Shown here: piece after piece, positions 32,301 through 41,296 of the stretch
Position numbering within the stretch: the stretch's first letter is position 1
Layout of the letters: each line of letters opens with the position of its first letter
Assembly: GCF_001005295.1 (NCBI RefSeq)
Contig: NZ_LBMK01000004.1
Span: 264,651-328,650 of the forward strand
Length of the DNA: 64,000 nucleotides
Source: Streptomyces yangpuensis
Lineage (GTDB): Bacteria; Actinomycetota; Actinomycetes; Streptomycetales; Streptomycetaceae
Reading direction: 5' to 3'
Notes under the pieces: model-generated
The model's database searches: none
What the model saw: only the letters and a program-made list of their open reading frames with translations
Told to the model about the DNA's origin: nothing
Translations under genes and position numbers: made by a program

Positions 32301-33320
32301 ACCCTGCAGGTCGCGGGCGTCAAGGGCATCCCGGCGACGGGGGTCACGGCCGTCGTGATGAACGTGACCGCGGTGCAGCCGACCGAGGCGGGACACGTGA
32401 TGGTCTACCCGAACGGGCAGCCCAGGCCCTCGGTGTCGAACCTCAACTTCTCGCCGGGGCAGATCGTGCCGAACCTGGTGACGGTGCCGGTGCTGAACGG
32501 CAAGGTCGACCTGCGCAACAACGCGGGGTCGGTGGACCTGATCGCCGACGTCACCGGCTACTACACGGACAAGGCCGGTGCCGGCTCCGCGCTGAACCCG
32601 GTCACGCCCGCGCGGTTCCTGGACACCCGTGACGGCACGGGTGCGACCAAGCAGCGGGTCGGTCCGGGCGGGGTCGTCACCCTCCAGGTCGCCGGTGTGA
32701 AGGGCGTCCCGGCGAGCGGGGTCACTGCGGTGGTCATGAACGTGACCGCCGTCCACCCGACCGAGTCCGGACACGTCACCGTCTACCCCAACGGGCAGGC
32801 GGCACCGGGGGTGTCGAACCTCAACTTCACGCCCGGACAGATCGTCCCCAACCTGGTGACGGTGCCGGTCGTGAACGGCAAGGTCGACCTGCGCAACAAC
32901 TCCGGTTCGGTGGACCTGATCGCCGATGTCACCGGCTACTACGCGGCCGAGGGGTCGGGCTTCTCGGCCGGTGCGCCGATCCGGCTCCTCGACACCCGTG
33001 ACGGGACCGGCGCCCGCGCCGGAGCCGTCCGCGGGGGCAGCATCGTCAGTCTGCAGGTGGCCGGGGTCGAGGGCGTGCCGCTGACGGGAGTGACCGCGGT
33101 GGTCCTGAACGTCACCGTCACCAACCCGACGGAGGCGGGCCACCTGATCGTCCACCCGCACGGGACCGGACGGCCGGGCGTCTCGAACCTCAACTTCACG
33201 GCCGGGCAGACCGTCTCCAACCTGGTGGTCGTCCCCGTCGTGGACGGCCGGGTGACGTTCTACAACAACTCCGGCTCGACCGACGTGATCGCCGACCTGA
33301 ACGGCTGGTTCACGGCCTGA
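29325..33320 (+). CDS. Giant secreted protein with three C-terminal RFLDTRDGTG modules
   Basis: A 1331-residue exported protein. A signal peptide spans about residues 20-42 (AAVASGALLLSVLASFTGQA), then a Thr/Ala/Pro-rich linker. Residues 95-850 hold many beta-type repeats with paired cysteines and recurring phrases (VYDATGKQICAS, CKLTGTAPFR, LTGTAPFRAVLTGTPAQAYG). An IPT/TIG-like segment (VTSISPATGPAGTWNQAVVH) follows near 860. Three tandem modules of about 115 residues close the protein, each with (R)(F/L)LDTRDGTGA, VTLQVAGVKG, VTAVVMNVTAV, SNLNF and DVTGYY. The protein at 56334 carries the same module. Function is unknown; an extracellular or wall-surface structural or binding role is likely. 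ATG 29325 has a GGGGG ribosome site. Confidence 0.78.
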   Translation: MRLLPMGRRVRERPGRGRAAVASGALLLSVLASFTGQAGAAAAATQPPAATATTASPQSGASVATAPEAGPTAAAPKKDPAGDREAVLSSLQQSGQAAGACPTALQPSTIVTCAVEANTTASFSFAVPAPDVLVLQLATSPGILRPKLVSPTGATVTCEHVRGSGDYTYGAFRCPAAQAGTYTMKVENGTGSQTSIWTSYLPLASSTTCTTVAPADRRLGAPKVFQGSLPAGSAGDCYALGLAANDVLRSYSSSKEVHHSVYDATGKQICASGYDWLNTESAALDCKLTGTAPFRMMAVRSDGASQQAYDLTLARLSRPEGCALVEPQAFGVSPDLTATARCRILRVAQPAWHSFGPVASGTAPAGTLFDAAGAAVPGLCQYGACDLPAGDHTWAATPRPEAPTAFGMALHSAKETRGCTATHDNGLVAGAATGTFGGPGQKLCLSLPTASGKGVYLLDRTPAGGKAVSAVVYDAAGLKQCEYSGYYPVCKLTGTAPFRAVLTGTPAQAYGLAVHRTGEPAGCASWPRTGFDGSAGAEVSLTADGRQSCLSLPADQHSPAEVLAYSQPVGREGATFYVADAAGNVACLGGAVLPCPLTVGTPYTVMLVGGADTYKLARRDVSAAANCTAPVSTKVGGQAVPFDLTSPLDARCVRITGATTDKFWLSARTAGVRDDPSATLQVVDSGGRFLCRQYAVACRVTGSTSYVAIVHTENHAGKPVHADVDTWKVGTSAGWVPECTANRISADGFPERSGVLTQASTAYCAVVDMKPSQSFGVTGHSTSNDLASPATPELSLLGAQGWEGSGTSSGYRCEGGFSTRCSVESGAKAGQAVLMLSAARTVLPVEFTMRGSCITVCSGPQQPAPWVTSISPATGPAGTWNQAVVHGVDLTLGSYLQLMPSGSQFAGGPYLKPLSVSPDGTSMKVLVDATGLQPGLYDVGLYIGHRITKAYTVTAPTTATESRFVPHGPARFLDTRDGTGAKKERVGPGGVVTLQVAGVKGIPATGVTAVVMNVTAVQPTEAGHVMVYPNGQPRPSVSNLNFSPGQIVPNLVTVPVLNGKVDLRNNAGSVDLIADVTGYYTDKAGAGSALNPVTPARFLDTRDGTGATKQRVGPGGVVTLQVAGVKGVPASGVTAVVMNVTAVHPTESGHVTVYPNGQAAPGVSNLNFTPGQIVPNLVTVPVVNGKVDLRNNSGSVDLIADVTGYYAAEGSGFSAGAPIRLLDTRDGTGARAGAVRGGSIVSLQVAGVEGVPLTGVTAVVLNVTVTNPTEAGHLIVHPHGTGRPGVSNLNFTAGQTVSNLVVVPVVDGRVTFYNNSGSTDVIADLNGWFTA

Positions 33321-33339
33321 GGATCCCGCGGAAGTGAAC

Positions 33340-33375
33340 CGGGGCCCGTCCGATCGCACGATCGGACGGGCCCCG
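33340..33375. terminator. Bidirectional terminator
   Basis: CGGGGCCCGTCCGAT (33340-33354) pairs perfectly with 33361-33375 across a 6-nt loop, between the giant secreted protein gene and the convergent LLM gene. Confidence 0.88.
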
Positions 33376-33397
33376 CCGCTGTACGGGAGCGGGGAGG

Positions 33398-34258
33398 TCA
33401 GAGGTACCGGGCGAATTCGTCCAGGGCGCGGAGGATTTCCGGCTCGGGGGCCGAGGGGAGCTGGAGGACGACCTCCTCGATGCCGAGGTCGGCGTAGTGC
33501 GCGAGCTTGCCCGGGCTGGGGTGGACCGCGTACGGGACCACCTGGAGGGTCTTCGGGTCGCGTCCGGCGGTCTCCCAGACCTGCCGCAGCACCGGGAGGG
33601 ACTCGGTGAGGCCGCCACCGCCGATCGGGAGCCAGCCGTCGGCATGGTCGGCGACGGCGGCGAACAGCTTCGGGCCGGCCGCGCCGCCGATCAGGGTGCG
33701 GGGGCCGTGCAGGAGGGAGCCGGGGCCGAGTTCGCGCGGGGCCTGGGCCGGCTTCGGATGGGCGCTGCTGGCCCGGACGGAGCAGAACTGGCCCACGTAC
33801 GCCGTCGGCTCGGGGGCCCACAGGGCGCGCATCAGGGCCATCCGGTCGCGGACCAGGTCGCGGCGCGTGCGCCACTCGACTCCGTGGTCGGCGGCCTCCT
33901 CCACGTTCCAGCCGTAGCCGACGCCCAGGGTGAAACGGCCGCCGGAGAGGTGGTCGAGGGTCGCGACCTGCTTCGCGAGGGCGATCGGATCGTGCTGGGC
34001 GATCAGGCTGATGCCGGTGCCGAGCCGCAGGCGTTCGGTGACCGCGGCGGCCTGGCCGAGGGCGACGAAGGGGTCCAGGGTGCGCCCGTACATGTCGGGG
34101 AGTTCGCCGCCCATCGGGGCGGGGGTCTCGCGGGAGACCGGGATGTGGGTGTGCTCCGGCAGGTAGAGGCCCGAGAATCCGCGCTCCTCCAGGACGCGGG
34201 CGAGACGGACGGGGGAGACGGTGCGGTCGGTGAGGAAGACGGTCGTGGCGATCCGCAT
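33398..34258 (-). CDS. LLM-class F420-dependent oxidoreductase
   Basis: A 286-residue luciferase-like enzyme of the F420 branch. Seen are FSGLYLPEHTHIPVSRETP, RLRLGTGISLIAQHDPI, LDHLSGGRFTLGVGYGWNVE and LIGGAAGPKLFAAVADHADG then WLPIG. The shape matches the TIGR03619-like group. It should use F420 with an unknown substrate. ATG 34258 lies 11 bases after GGAGGTG; in-frame GTG codons at 34264 and 34270 are alternatives. Unlike the LLM genes at 13525 and 15381, it has no CTGACG operator. It lies 1.7 kb downstream of fbiC on the same strand. Confidence 0.83.
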   Translation of the reverse strand: MRIATTVFLTDRTVSPVRLARVLEERGFSGLYLPEHTHIPVSRETPAPMGGELPDMYGRTLDPFVALGQAAAVTERLRLGTGISLIAQHDPIALAKQVATLDHLSGGRFTLGVGYGWNVEEAADHGVEWRTRRDLVRDRMALMRALWAPEPTAYVGQFCSVRASSAHPKPAQAPRELGPGSLLHGPRTLIGGAAGPKLFAAVADHADGWLPIGGGGLTESLPVLRQVWETAGRDPKTLQVVPYAVHPSPGKLAHYADLGIEEVVLQLPSAPEPEILRALDEFARYL

Positions 34259-34351
34259 GGGCACTGGCACCTCCGAGACGTGGGAACGCCACGGTACGGG
34301 CTGAGCCCGTGATTGTTGAGGGGGCGTCAGGTGCCTGGGGCGGGGTGCCGG

Positions 34352-35758
34352 TCAGCCGCGCGGGTAGCGGGCCAGCCAGCCGGGAGAGGAGGCGGAGCCG
34401 GAGGCCGAGGGGCCGTGCAGGGCCGGGCCCTGGGTCATCTCCAGGGCGAAGTCGTCGCACAGCTCCAGGAGCGTGGCGCGGCCTTCGAGCTCCGCGAGCC
34501 AGGCGGGCGGGAGGGCGGTCTCGCCGTGGAGCGCGCCGAGCAGGGCCCCGCACAGGGCGCCGGCGGAGACGGAGTCGCCGCCGTGGTTGACGGCGAGGCG
34601 CAGGCCGTGGGCGATGTCCTCGGCGACCAGGGCGCAGTAGACGGCGACGGCGAGGGAGTGCGTGGCGTCGCGGGCCTCGGGTGCGGCGTCGCCGGGGGAG
34701 AGCGCTTCGACGGCGTCGGGGCCGGGCGGGCCCTGGGTGACGGCCGCCGTGGCCCGCTGGAGGGCGTCGGTGACGGGCTGGTGGCCGGGGCGGGCGCCCA
34801 GCAGTCCCAGGGCGCGCTGGACGGCGGCGTCGAGGGAGTCGCCGCGGATCAGGCCGTGGACGATGACGGCGAGGGCGCCGGCCGAGAGGTGGGCGGTGGG
34901 ATGGCCGTGGCTCTGCGCGGCGCACTCGACGGTGAGCTGGAGGACGAGGGCGGGCTCCCAGCCGACCAGCAGGCCGAAGGGGGCCGAACGGGCGGCTGCG
35001 GCCGCGCCGCGGGCGGCCGGGTTCTTGGGCTGGTCGAGGGTGGCGAGGACGTCGTCGCCGAAGCCGGTCAGGCAGGCGCGGTCGGGGTCGCGGCGGGCGT
35101 AGAGCCATTCCTGCTGCGCGAGCCAGCCGTTGTCCTCGCGGCGCTCGTCGGGGCCCCAGTCGTGCTGGGTCGCCGCCCAGCGGCGGTACGCGCGGTGGAC
35201 GTCGGTCGGCGGGTGCCAGGCGCCGGTGTCCCGGCGTACGTGGGCCCGGATCAGCCCGTCCACGGTGAAGAGGGTGAGCTGCGTGGCGGCGGTGACCCGG
35301 CCGCGGCGACCGTGGGCGACGGCGGGTCCGGTCAGGCCGTCGGGGCCGTGGGCGGCGGGTGCGGTCAGGCCGTCGGGGCCGTGTGCGGCGCGGATGGCGT
35401 CGAGGGAGAGGCCTGCGAGGGGCGCGCCGAGGGCGTCGCCGAGGGCCGCGCCGAGAAGCGTGCCGCGGATCCGGCTACGGAAGTCCTGCTGCTCGACCCG
35501 CCCCCAGAGCCCGGTGACGATCCCCCGCCCCAGGGTCCTGCCTCCGGCAGGGCCGGCAGGGCCGGCAGGGCCGGCAGGGTTGTCCGCCGGGCCCTGGCCT
35601 CCGGCCGGGGCGGGGCCGCCCGTGCCGCTTGCCGGGCTGGAGGCGTTCGGTGTGCCCGTGAGGCTGTGGCCTGCCGGGCCTGCCGGGCCGTCGGCCGTCG
35701 CGGGAACACCGCCGGCCGTGTTGTCGTTCGTACCGATCACGTCGTCCACCCCCGGCAC
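34352..35758 (-). CDS. Degenerate ADP-ribosylglycohydrolase-family protein
   Basis: A 468-residue protein of the DraG/ARH fold. A low-complexity Pro/Ala/Gly head (about 90 residues) precedes the fold start IRGTLLGAALGDALGAP; the protein ends with the family segment NHGGDSVSAGALCGALLGAL. Two metal-binding motifs are altered. The DDTQMT seen in active enzymes is here AATQLT (TAATQLTLFTVDGL), and the GDSDS/GDTDT motif is GDSVS. The two-Mg site should therefore be missing, pointing to an ADP-ribose-binding pseudoenzyme. An 11-residue tandem duplication (AHGPDGLT twice) sits before the altered motif. The GTG start at 35758 follows a G-rich tract. Confidence 0.75.
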   Translation of the reverse strand: MPGVDDVIGTNDNTAGGVPATADGPAGPAGHSLTGTPNASSPASGTGGPAPAGGQGPADNPAGPAGPAGPAGGRTLGRGIVTGLWGRVEQQDFRSRIRGTLLGAALGDALGAPLAGLSLDAIRAAHGPDGLTAPAAHGPDGLTGPAVAHGRRGRVTAATQLTLFTVDGLIRAHVRRDTGAWHPPTDVHRAYRRWAATQHDWGPDERREDNGWLAQQEWLYARRDPDRACLTGFGDDVLATLDQPKNPAARGAAAAARSAPFGLLVGWEPALVLQLTVECAAQSHGHPTAHLSAGALAVIVHGLIRGDSLDAAVQRALGLLGARPGHQPVTDALQRATAAVTQGPPGPDAVEALSPGDAAPEARDATHSLAVAVYCALVAEDIAHGLRLAVNHGGDSVSAGALCGALLGALHGETALPPAWLAELEGRATLLELCDDFALEMTQGPALHGPSASGSASSPGWLARYPRG

Positions 35759-35932
35759 CGCGCCCCCCGCTGACCAGTCCGTCCGATGCCCGGTGTCCCT
35801 GTCCGTACCCGCCGAGCATGCGAATCCGCACTGTAGTGGACAGGAACGATCGAAACCGGAAGCGGAACGGCATGCGGCCGGAATACGAACAGTTCCGGCC
35901 GCAGCCGCCCCCTCCGGCGCCCTCCGACGCGC

Positions 35933-38524
35933 TCAGTCCAGTACGGGCAACAGCTCCGGCAGGTGGCCGTCCGAGGCGCGGGCCGCCTGCTGCCGTTCCG
36001 GCGGGACCTCCCCGTACAGCGTCGTGCGGGGCTTCGCGGGACGGCCCGCCGCCTCGGCCACCGCCACCAGGTCCCGGACCGACTTGTACGAGCCGTAACT
36101 CGACCCCGCCATACGGGAGATGGTCTCCTCCATCAGCGTCCCGCCGAGATCGTTCGCACCCGAGCGCAGCATCTCGGCCGCGCCCTCGGCCCCCAGCTTC
36201 ACCCAGCTCGTCTGGATGTTGGGGATGTGCGGGTGCAGCAGGATCCGCGCCATCGCCGTCACCGCCCGGTTGTCGCGGACCGTCGGGCCGGGCCGGGAGA
36301 TGCCCGCCAGGTACACGGGCGCGTTGGTGTGGATGAAGGGCAGGGTGACGAACTCCGTGAAGCCGCCCGTCCGCTGCTGGATGCGGGCCAGCGTGCGGAA
36401 GTGGCCGAGCCAGTGCCGCGGCTGGTCCACGTGCCCGTACATCATCGTGGACGAGGAGCGGATCCCGAGCTCGTGCGCGGTGGTGACGACGTCGATCCAG
36501 TCAGCCGTCGGCAGCTTGCCCTTGGTCAGGACCCAGCGCACCTCGTCGTCCAGGATCTCGGCCGCCGTCCCCGGGATCGAGTCCAGGCCGGCCTCCTTGG
36601 CCGCCGTCAGCCAGTCCCGTACGGACATGCCCGTGCGGGTCGCGCCGTTGACGACCTCCATCGGCGAGAAGGCGTGCACGTGCATGCCCGGCACCCGCTG
36701 CTTCACGGCCCGCGCGATGTCGAAGTACGCCGTCCCGGGCAGGTCGGGGTGGATGCCGCCCTGCATGCACACCTCGACCGCGCCGACGTCCCAGGCCTGG
36801 GCGGCCCGGTCGGCGACCTGGTCGAGGGAGAGGGTGTAGGCGTCCGCGTCCGTGCGGCGCTGCGCGAAGGCACAGAAACGGCAGCCGGTGTAACAGACGT
36901 TGGTGAAGTTGATGTTCCGCGTGACGATGTAGGTGACGTCGTCGCCGACGACGGACCGGCGCAGGTCGTCGGCGATCCGGCACAGGGCGTCGAGGGCCGG
37001 TCCGTCCGCGTGCAGCAGGGCCAGGGCCTGGGCGTCGGTCAGCCTCTCCGGGTCGTGGGCGGCCTGCGCGAGGGCGGCCCGTACGTCCGTGTCGATACGT
37101 TCGGGGACCATGCCGGGGGCCGCGGCCTCGCGCAGGGCCTCCCAGTCGCCGTAGACGTGGTCGAAGTCCTCGCGCCGGTCGGTGGTGCGGCCCTCGGTGT
37201 CGATGCTGGCGTGCAGGTCCGTACGGCCGGTGCCGCTGCCACCGTACGCGGCGAAGCCCTCGTCGGGCTCCTGCCAGGGCCGGCCCTCGACGGTCGCGGA
37301 CTCCTCCGCCAGACCCGTGTCCGCGTCGGCCAGCGCCCGTACGTGCGGCAGCAGCCGCGGGTCCAGCCAGGGCTCGCCGCGCTGGAGGAACTCCGGGTAG
37401 ATCGTGAGGCGTTCGCGCAGCTCGAAGCCGGCGGCGGCGGTCCGCGCGGCCAGTTCCTCGATGTGCGGCCAGGGGCGTTCGGGGTTGACGTGGTCGGGGG
37501 TCAGCGGCGAGACGCCGCCCCAGTCGTCGATGCCCGCGCCGATGAGCAGGGCGTACTCGGCGTCCACCAGGTTCGGCGGGGCCTGGATGCGGGCGCTCGG
37601 GCCCAGGATGTGGCGGGCGACGGCGACGGCGGCGGCCAGCTCCTCCAGCTCCGCGTCCGGCATGCCGCGCATGGCGGTGTCCGGCTTGGCGCGGAAGTTC
37701 TGGACGATGACCTCCTGGATGCCGTGGTAGCTGCGCTGGATGCGGCGCAGCTCGAAGAAGGCGTCGGCCCGCTCCGCGTACGTCTCCCCGATGCCGATCA
37801 GGACGCCGGTGGTGAAGGGGACGTTGGAGCGGCCCGCGTCCTCCAGGACGCGCAGCCGCACGGCTGGTTCCTTGTCGGGGGAGCCGTGGTGGGGGCCGCC
37901 GGGCTCGGACCACAGGCGGGTGGCGGTGGTCTCCAGCATCATGCCCATGGAGGGGGCGACGGGCTTGAGGCGCTGAAGCTCGGACCAGGACAGGACGCCG
38001 GGGTTGAGGTGCGGGAGGAGCCCCGTCTCCTCCAGGACCCGGATGGCCATGGCGCGGACATAGGCGAGGGTGTCGTCGTAGCCGTGCGCGTCGAGCCACT
38101 CGCGGGCCTCGGGCCAGCGGTCCTCGGGACGGTCGCCCAGGGTGAAGAGGGCCTCCTTGCAACCCATCGCCGCGCCCTTGCGGGCGATGTCGAGGACCTC
38201 GTCGGGGGAGAGGTACATCCCGTGGCCGTCCCGGCGGAGTCTGCCGGGGACGGTGACGAAGGTGCAGTAGTGGCACTTGTCGCGGCACAGGCGGGTGAGG
38301 GGGATGAAGACCTTGCGCGAGTACGTGATGACGCCAGGCCGCCCGGCCGCGGCGAGCCCGGCGTCCCGGACGCGGGCGGCGGAGGCGGCGAGGTCCCGCA
38401 GGGCCTCGCCGCGCGCCTGGAGGAGCACGGCCGCCTCGGCCGCGTCGAGCGCGACGCCGTCTCGGGCCCGTCGCAGCGCCCGGCGCATCGCGTTTTCGGT
38501 CGGAGCCTCACTCGGAGTGGTCAT
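35933..38524 (-). CDS. fbiC: FbiC, 7,8-didemethyl-8-hydroxy-5-deazariboflavin (FO) synthase
   Basis: An 863-residue fusion of CofH- and CofG-type radical SAM enzymes. It makes the FO chromophore of coenzyme F420 from tyrosine and 5-amino-6-ribitylamino-uracil. Both 4Fe-4S motifs are visible: CRDKCHYC at Cys80/84/87 and CYTGCRFC at Cys544/548/551. The length matches actinobacterial FbiC. An SDR under a CTGACG operator lies just upstream on the same strand (40-bp gap). Its presence agrees with the F420-type LLM and Ddn-like enzymes encoded in this window. ATG 38524 has no strong ribosome site. Confidence 0.95.
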   Translation of the reverse strand: MTTPSEAPTENAMRRALRRARDGVALDAAEAAVLLQARGEALRDLAASAARVRDAGLAAAGRPGVITYSRKVFIPLTRLCRDKCHYCTFVTVPGRLRRDGHGMYLSPDEVLDIARKGAAMGCKEALFTLGDRPEDRWPEAREWLDAHGYDDTLAYVRAMAIRVLEETGLLPHLNPGVLSWSELQRLKPVAPSMGMMLETTATRLWSEPGGPHHGSPDKEPAVRLRVLEDAGRSNVPFTTGVLIGIGETYAERADAFFELRRIQRSYHGIQEVIVQNFRAKPDTAMRGMPDAELEELAAAVAVARHILGPSARIQAPPNLVDAEYALLIGAGIDDWGGVSPLTPDHVNPERPWPHIEELAARTAAAGFELRERLTIYPEFLQRGEPWLDPRLLPHVRALADADTGLAEESATVEGRPWQEPDEGFAAYGGSGTGRTDLHASIDTEGRTTDRREDFDHVYGDWEALREAAAPGMVPERIDTDVRAALAQAAHDPERLTDAQALALLHADGPALDALCRIADDLRRSVVGDDVTYIVTRNINFTNVCYTGCRFCAFAQRRTDADAYTLSLDQVADRAAQAWDVGAVEVCMQGGIHPDLPGTAYFDIARAVKQRVPGMHVHAFSPMEVVNGATRTGMSVRDWLTAAKEAGLDSIPGTAAEILDDEVRWVLTKGKLPTADWIDVVTTAHELGIRSSSTMMYGHVDQPRHWLGHFRTLARIQQRTGGFTEFVTLPFIHTNAPVYLAGISRPGPTVRDNRAVTAMARILLHPHIPNIQTSWVKLGAEGAAEMLRSGANDLGGTLMEETISRMAGSSYGSYKSVRDLVAVAEAAGRPAKPRTTLYGEVPPERQQAARASDGHLPELLPVLD

Positions 38525-38564
38525 GGGGCGAGCATACGATCCGACGTCCCGGGGCAGGAGAGGG

Positions 38565-39347
38565 TCATCTCATCAGCTCACCGGCGTTGACCAGCAGTGA
38601 TTGGCCGGTAATCGCCCGGGCGCGGTCGGAGGCGAGGAAGACCGCGGCGTCGGCGACGTCCCCGTCGGTGGCGAGATCGGGCAGCGCCATGCGCTCGGCG
38701 AGACGGGCGTGCACCTCGGCCTCGGGGACGCCCTCGGTGTGCGCCGTGAAGGTGACGAAGGCCTGTACGGGCGGCCCCCACATCCAGCCGGGCAGCACGG
38801 TGTTGACGCGGATCCGGTGCGGGCCGAGCTCGCGGGCCATGGAGTACATGGCGGAGGTCAGCGCCCCCTTGGAGGCGGCGTAGGCGGCCTGCTGCACCTC
38901 GTTGGGCGCGGCGACGGCGGACTGCGTCCCGATGATGACCACGGATCCGCCGCGTTCCTTGAGGGCGGGCAGACAGGCCCGGGTCATGCGCAGGGTGCCC
39001 AGCAGGTTGACGTCGATGATCTGCTGCCAGGTCCCGAAGTCGGCGTCCTCCAGCCCGCCGAAGTACGAGTCCCACGCGGCGACGTGCACGACGGCGTCGA
39101 CGCCTCCGAACCGTTCCACGGCCAGGGCGGCGAGGGCCTCGCACTGTGCCTCGTCGCCGATGTCGGTCGGCCGGTGGGCGGTGCGGGCGCCGGCGGGGTC
39201 GATCTCGGCGGCGGACTTGGCGAGGTTCGCCTCGGTCCGCGCCCCGAGCACGGCGTTCCCGCCGTCCCGCACGACGGCGGCGGCCACCTGATGCCCGAGC
39301 CCGGCCCCGACGCCGGAGACGATGACGGTCTTCCCTCGCAACAGCAC
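38565..39347 (-). CDS. Short-chain dehydrogenase/reductase
   Basis: A 260-residue SDR. The cofactor motif is [10 protein letters not shown] near residue 10 (TGxxxGxG with Ser for Thr). NAG is replaced by VHVAAWDS; the catalytic Ser is in IIGTQSA and Tyr/Lys in AYAASKGAL. The VAAWDS variation and [12 protein letters not shown] in the substrate loop mark a subfamily different from the SDR at 14483. GTG 39347 has GGAGG eight bases upstream, better than the longer reading. A perfect CTGACG operator ends 29 bp before the start, placing the gene in the predicted regulon. It could be co-transcribed with fbiC. Confidence 0.83.
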   Translation of the reverse strand: MLLRGKTVIVSGVGAGLGHQVAAAVVRDGGNAVLGARTEANLAKSAAEIDPAGARTAHRPTDIGDEAQCEALAALAVERFGGVDAVVHVAAWDSYFGGLEDADFGTWQQIIDVNLLGTLRMTRACLPALKERGGSVVIIGTQSAVAAPNEVQQAAYAASKGALTSAMYSMARELGPHRIRVNTVLPGWMWGPPVQAFVTFTAHTEGVPEAEVHARLAERMALPDLATDGDVADAAVFLASDRARAITGQSLLVNAGELMR

Positions 39348-39376
39348 GGCGTACCTCCAGGCGGACGCGGCCACAT

Positions 39377-39391
39377 CTGACGGTCCGTCAG
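39377..39391. promoter_or_regulatory. CTGACG-N3-CGTCAG operator, site 4
   Basis: Perfect palindrome CTGACGGTCCGTCAG, 29 bp upstream of the SDR GTG, in the 193-bp divergent gap between the SDR and the lipid-kinase homologue. Confidence 0.75.
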
Positions 39392-39540
39392 GCTACGGTG
39401 TGGCCGCGCGGGTGTGAAGGGGTCCGGATCCGCCGAGCGGCGGGTCGACGGTGGGGGGTGTTCGGGGGATGATCGGATGGAACGCGCCCCGGCGGGAGCG
39501 GTAGGCCGCGCCGGGGCCCCGGTCGGAGGACGTGAGGACC

Positions 39541-40875
39541 ATGTCGCTCTCGCACCCTGTCGGCGGCGCGCCCGGGCGCGCCCGGCTGTTCGCCCTGCTG
39601 GCGCTGGTCTGTGCGCTGGGCGCACTGGTGGTGCTGGTGGTGGCCGGCGCCGGCGGCGGGCTGATCGTCGTCCTGGTCGGGGCGGCCGGTACGGTCCTCG
39701 CCGCCATGGGCGCCTGGTGGCTGGTGGCCCACCGCGGCCTGGTCCGGGCCGCCGGGACCGTGCTGGTCGTGGCCGCGCCGGTGGCCGTCCTCGTCCTCTA
39801 CGCCCGGGCCGACCTGTGGCCCACGGCGCTGTCCGCCCTCGTGCTGTGGGCCGCCGCCGGGGTGTGCGCGCGGACCGCACTGCGCGCGGCGCGGCCACCC
39901 GCCGGCATGCGGGCGGTCGCCTCCGACCCGCCCCGCCACCCGGTGCTGATCATGAACCCGAAGTCCGGCGGCGGGAAGGTCGGCCGCTTCGGCCTCGTCG
40001 AGAAGGCCGAGGCGCTCGGCGCCCGGGTGCTGCTGCTCGACCCGGAGGTCGTCACCGACGTCGCCGCCCTCGCCCGCCGGGCGGTCGCCGAGGGGGCGGA
40101 CCTGCTCGGCGTGGCGGGCGGCGACGGCACCCAGGCCCGGGTGGCCGAGGTGGCGGCAGAGCACGGCCTGCCGTTCCTGGTGATCTCCGCGGGGACCCGC
40201 AACCACTTCGCCATGGACCTCGGGCTGGACCGCGAGGATCCGTCCCAGTGCCTCGACGCCCTGACGGACGGCGAGGAGCTCAGGATCGACCTGGGCGTCG
40301 TGGGCGGCCGCGCCTTCGTGAACACCGCCTCCTTCGGTGTCTACGCGGAGGTCGTGCAGCGCCCGGAGTACCGGGACGCCAAGGCGGACTCGGCGCTGAG
40401 CGCCCTGCCCGACCTGCTGCTCGGGTACGCCGGCCGCGCGCTCGAAGCGACCACCGACGACACGCGCCTGGAAGCCCAGCAGGCGCTGCTGATCAGCAAC
40501 AACCCCTACTCCTCACCGGAACCCATGGCCGTCGGCGCCCGCCGGGCACGCCTCGACCAGGGCGTGCTGGGCGTCATCGGGATCCGGGTGAACAACGCCG
40601 CCCAGGCGGCCGACGTCGCGCTGCGGGGCCCGCGGGCGGCGGGCCTGCACGTCCTGACCTCCCGGCGGGCCGTCGTCGCATCGGACGCGGAGAGCATCCC
40701 CGTCGCCGTGGACGGGGAGGCCCTGACCCTGCCCACGCCGGTCACCTGCGCCATCCGTCCGGGCGCCCTGCGCGTACGGGTGCCGCGGGGGCGGCCGGGC
40801 GCTCCGGCGGGCGCTCCGCCCCTGCGGTGGCGCGAGGTCCTCGCACTGCTCCTCGACCGGCCGTCGCCGCGGTGA
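39541..40875 (+). CDS. Membrane protein with diacylglycerol-kinase-type catalytic domain
   Basis: A 444-residue protein. Residues 15-115 hold about four hydrophobic helices (LFALLALVCALGALVVLVVA and others). The rest is a DAGK/sphingosine-kinase-like domain with LIMNPKSGGGKVGRFGL (nucleotide loop), GVAGGDGTQARVAEVA (GGDGT motif) and ISAGTRNHFAMDLGLDRED. It should phosphorylate a membrane lipid using ATP; the substrate is unknown. ATG 39541 lies after GGAGGACGTGAGGACC, with an in-frame GTG three codons earlier as an alternative. It is divergent from the SDR gene, so the CTGACG site could affect both. Confidence 0.83.
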   Translation: MSLSHPVGGAPGRARLFALLALVCALGALVVLVVAGAGGGLIVVLVGAAGTVLAAMGAWWLVAHRGLVRAAGTVLVVAAPVAVLVLYARADLWPTALSALVLWAAAGVCARTALRAARPPAGMRAVASDPPRHPVLIMNPKSGGGKVGRFGLVEKAEALGARVLLLDPEVVTDVAALARRAVAEGADLLGVAGGDGTQARVAEVAAEHGLPFLVISAGTRNHFAMDLGLDREDPSQCLDALTDGEELRIDLGVVGGRAFVNTASFGVYAEVVQRPEYRDAKADSALSALPDLLLGYAGRALEATTDDTRLEAQQALLISNNPYSSPEPMAVGARRARLDQGVLGVIGIRVNNAAQAADVALRGPRAAGLHVLTSRRAVVASDAESIPVAVDGEALTLPTPVTCAIRPGALRVRVPRGRPGAPAGAPPLRWREVLALLLDRPSPR

Positions 40876-41044
40876 CGCGCTGACGGGTCGGTGCCGGGTC
40901 GTACCTGGGCCGCGCTCGCCCGGGATGCCCGGCCCGCCGCGCGGCCTCACAATGAGCCTTACCCGGTGTCGCCGTTGCGGTGCTTCCGCAGTTCCCGCAG
41001 TTCCCGCTGGTCGTGGTTGTGGTCGTGGCGGATAGGAGACAGCA

Positions 41045-41296
41045 GTGAAGGACCTCAAGTTCGAGCAGAAGAGTTCCCTTTCTCGCCTAGAGGCCGCCGA
41101 TCAGCTGTCCGCGCTCGCGGAGGCGCTGCGGCACGGCGGCAACGTCGAACTGCGACTCGGCCCCGGCACGATGACCCTGCGGGTCCCCGACGAACTCCGT
41201 ACCGAGATCGAGGTCGAGGTCGGCGACGGGGAGATCGAGATGGAGATCGAGCTGAAGTGGCCCACCGCGGGGTCCGGAGCCGGAGCCGCGTCGTAG
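41045..41296 (+). CDS. Amphi-Trp domain small protein
   Basis: An 83-residue protein. MKDLKFEQKSSLSRLEAADQ followed by LSALAEALRHGG and LRVPDELRTEIEVEVGDGE fits the amphi-Trp domain, a small alpha/beta fold of unknown role with a conserved Trp (here KWPT). The GTG start at 41045 has AGGAGA seven bases upstream. The C-terminal GSGAGAAS tail is low complexity. Its TAG stop shares one base with the GTG of the following membrane protein, so the two are co-translated. Confidence 0.75.
   Translation: MKDLKFEQKSSLSRLEAADQLSALAEALRHGGNVELRLGPGTMTLRVPDELRTEIEVEVGDGEIEMEIELKWPTAGSGAGAAS

Noticed and set aside
34311-34351. An extra CTGACG-type operator near the LLM gene at 33398
   Set aside because: Only isolated GTCAG half-sites occur there; no palindrome with correct spacing.
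31353-35108. A 1251-codon minus-strand frame across the giant secreted protein and the LLM gene
   Set aside because: Arg/Pro/His-rich composition, crosses a strong bidirectional terminator, and conflicts with well-supported genes.
35963-38590. An 875-codon plus-strand frame opposite fbiC
   Set aside because: fbiC on the minus strand has intact radical SAM motifs; the plus frame has none.
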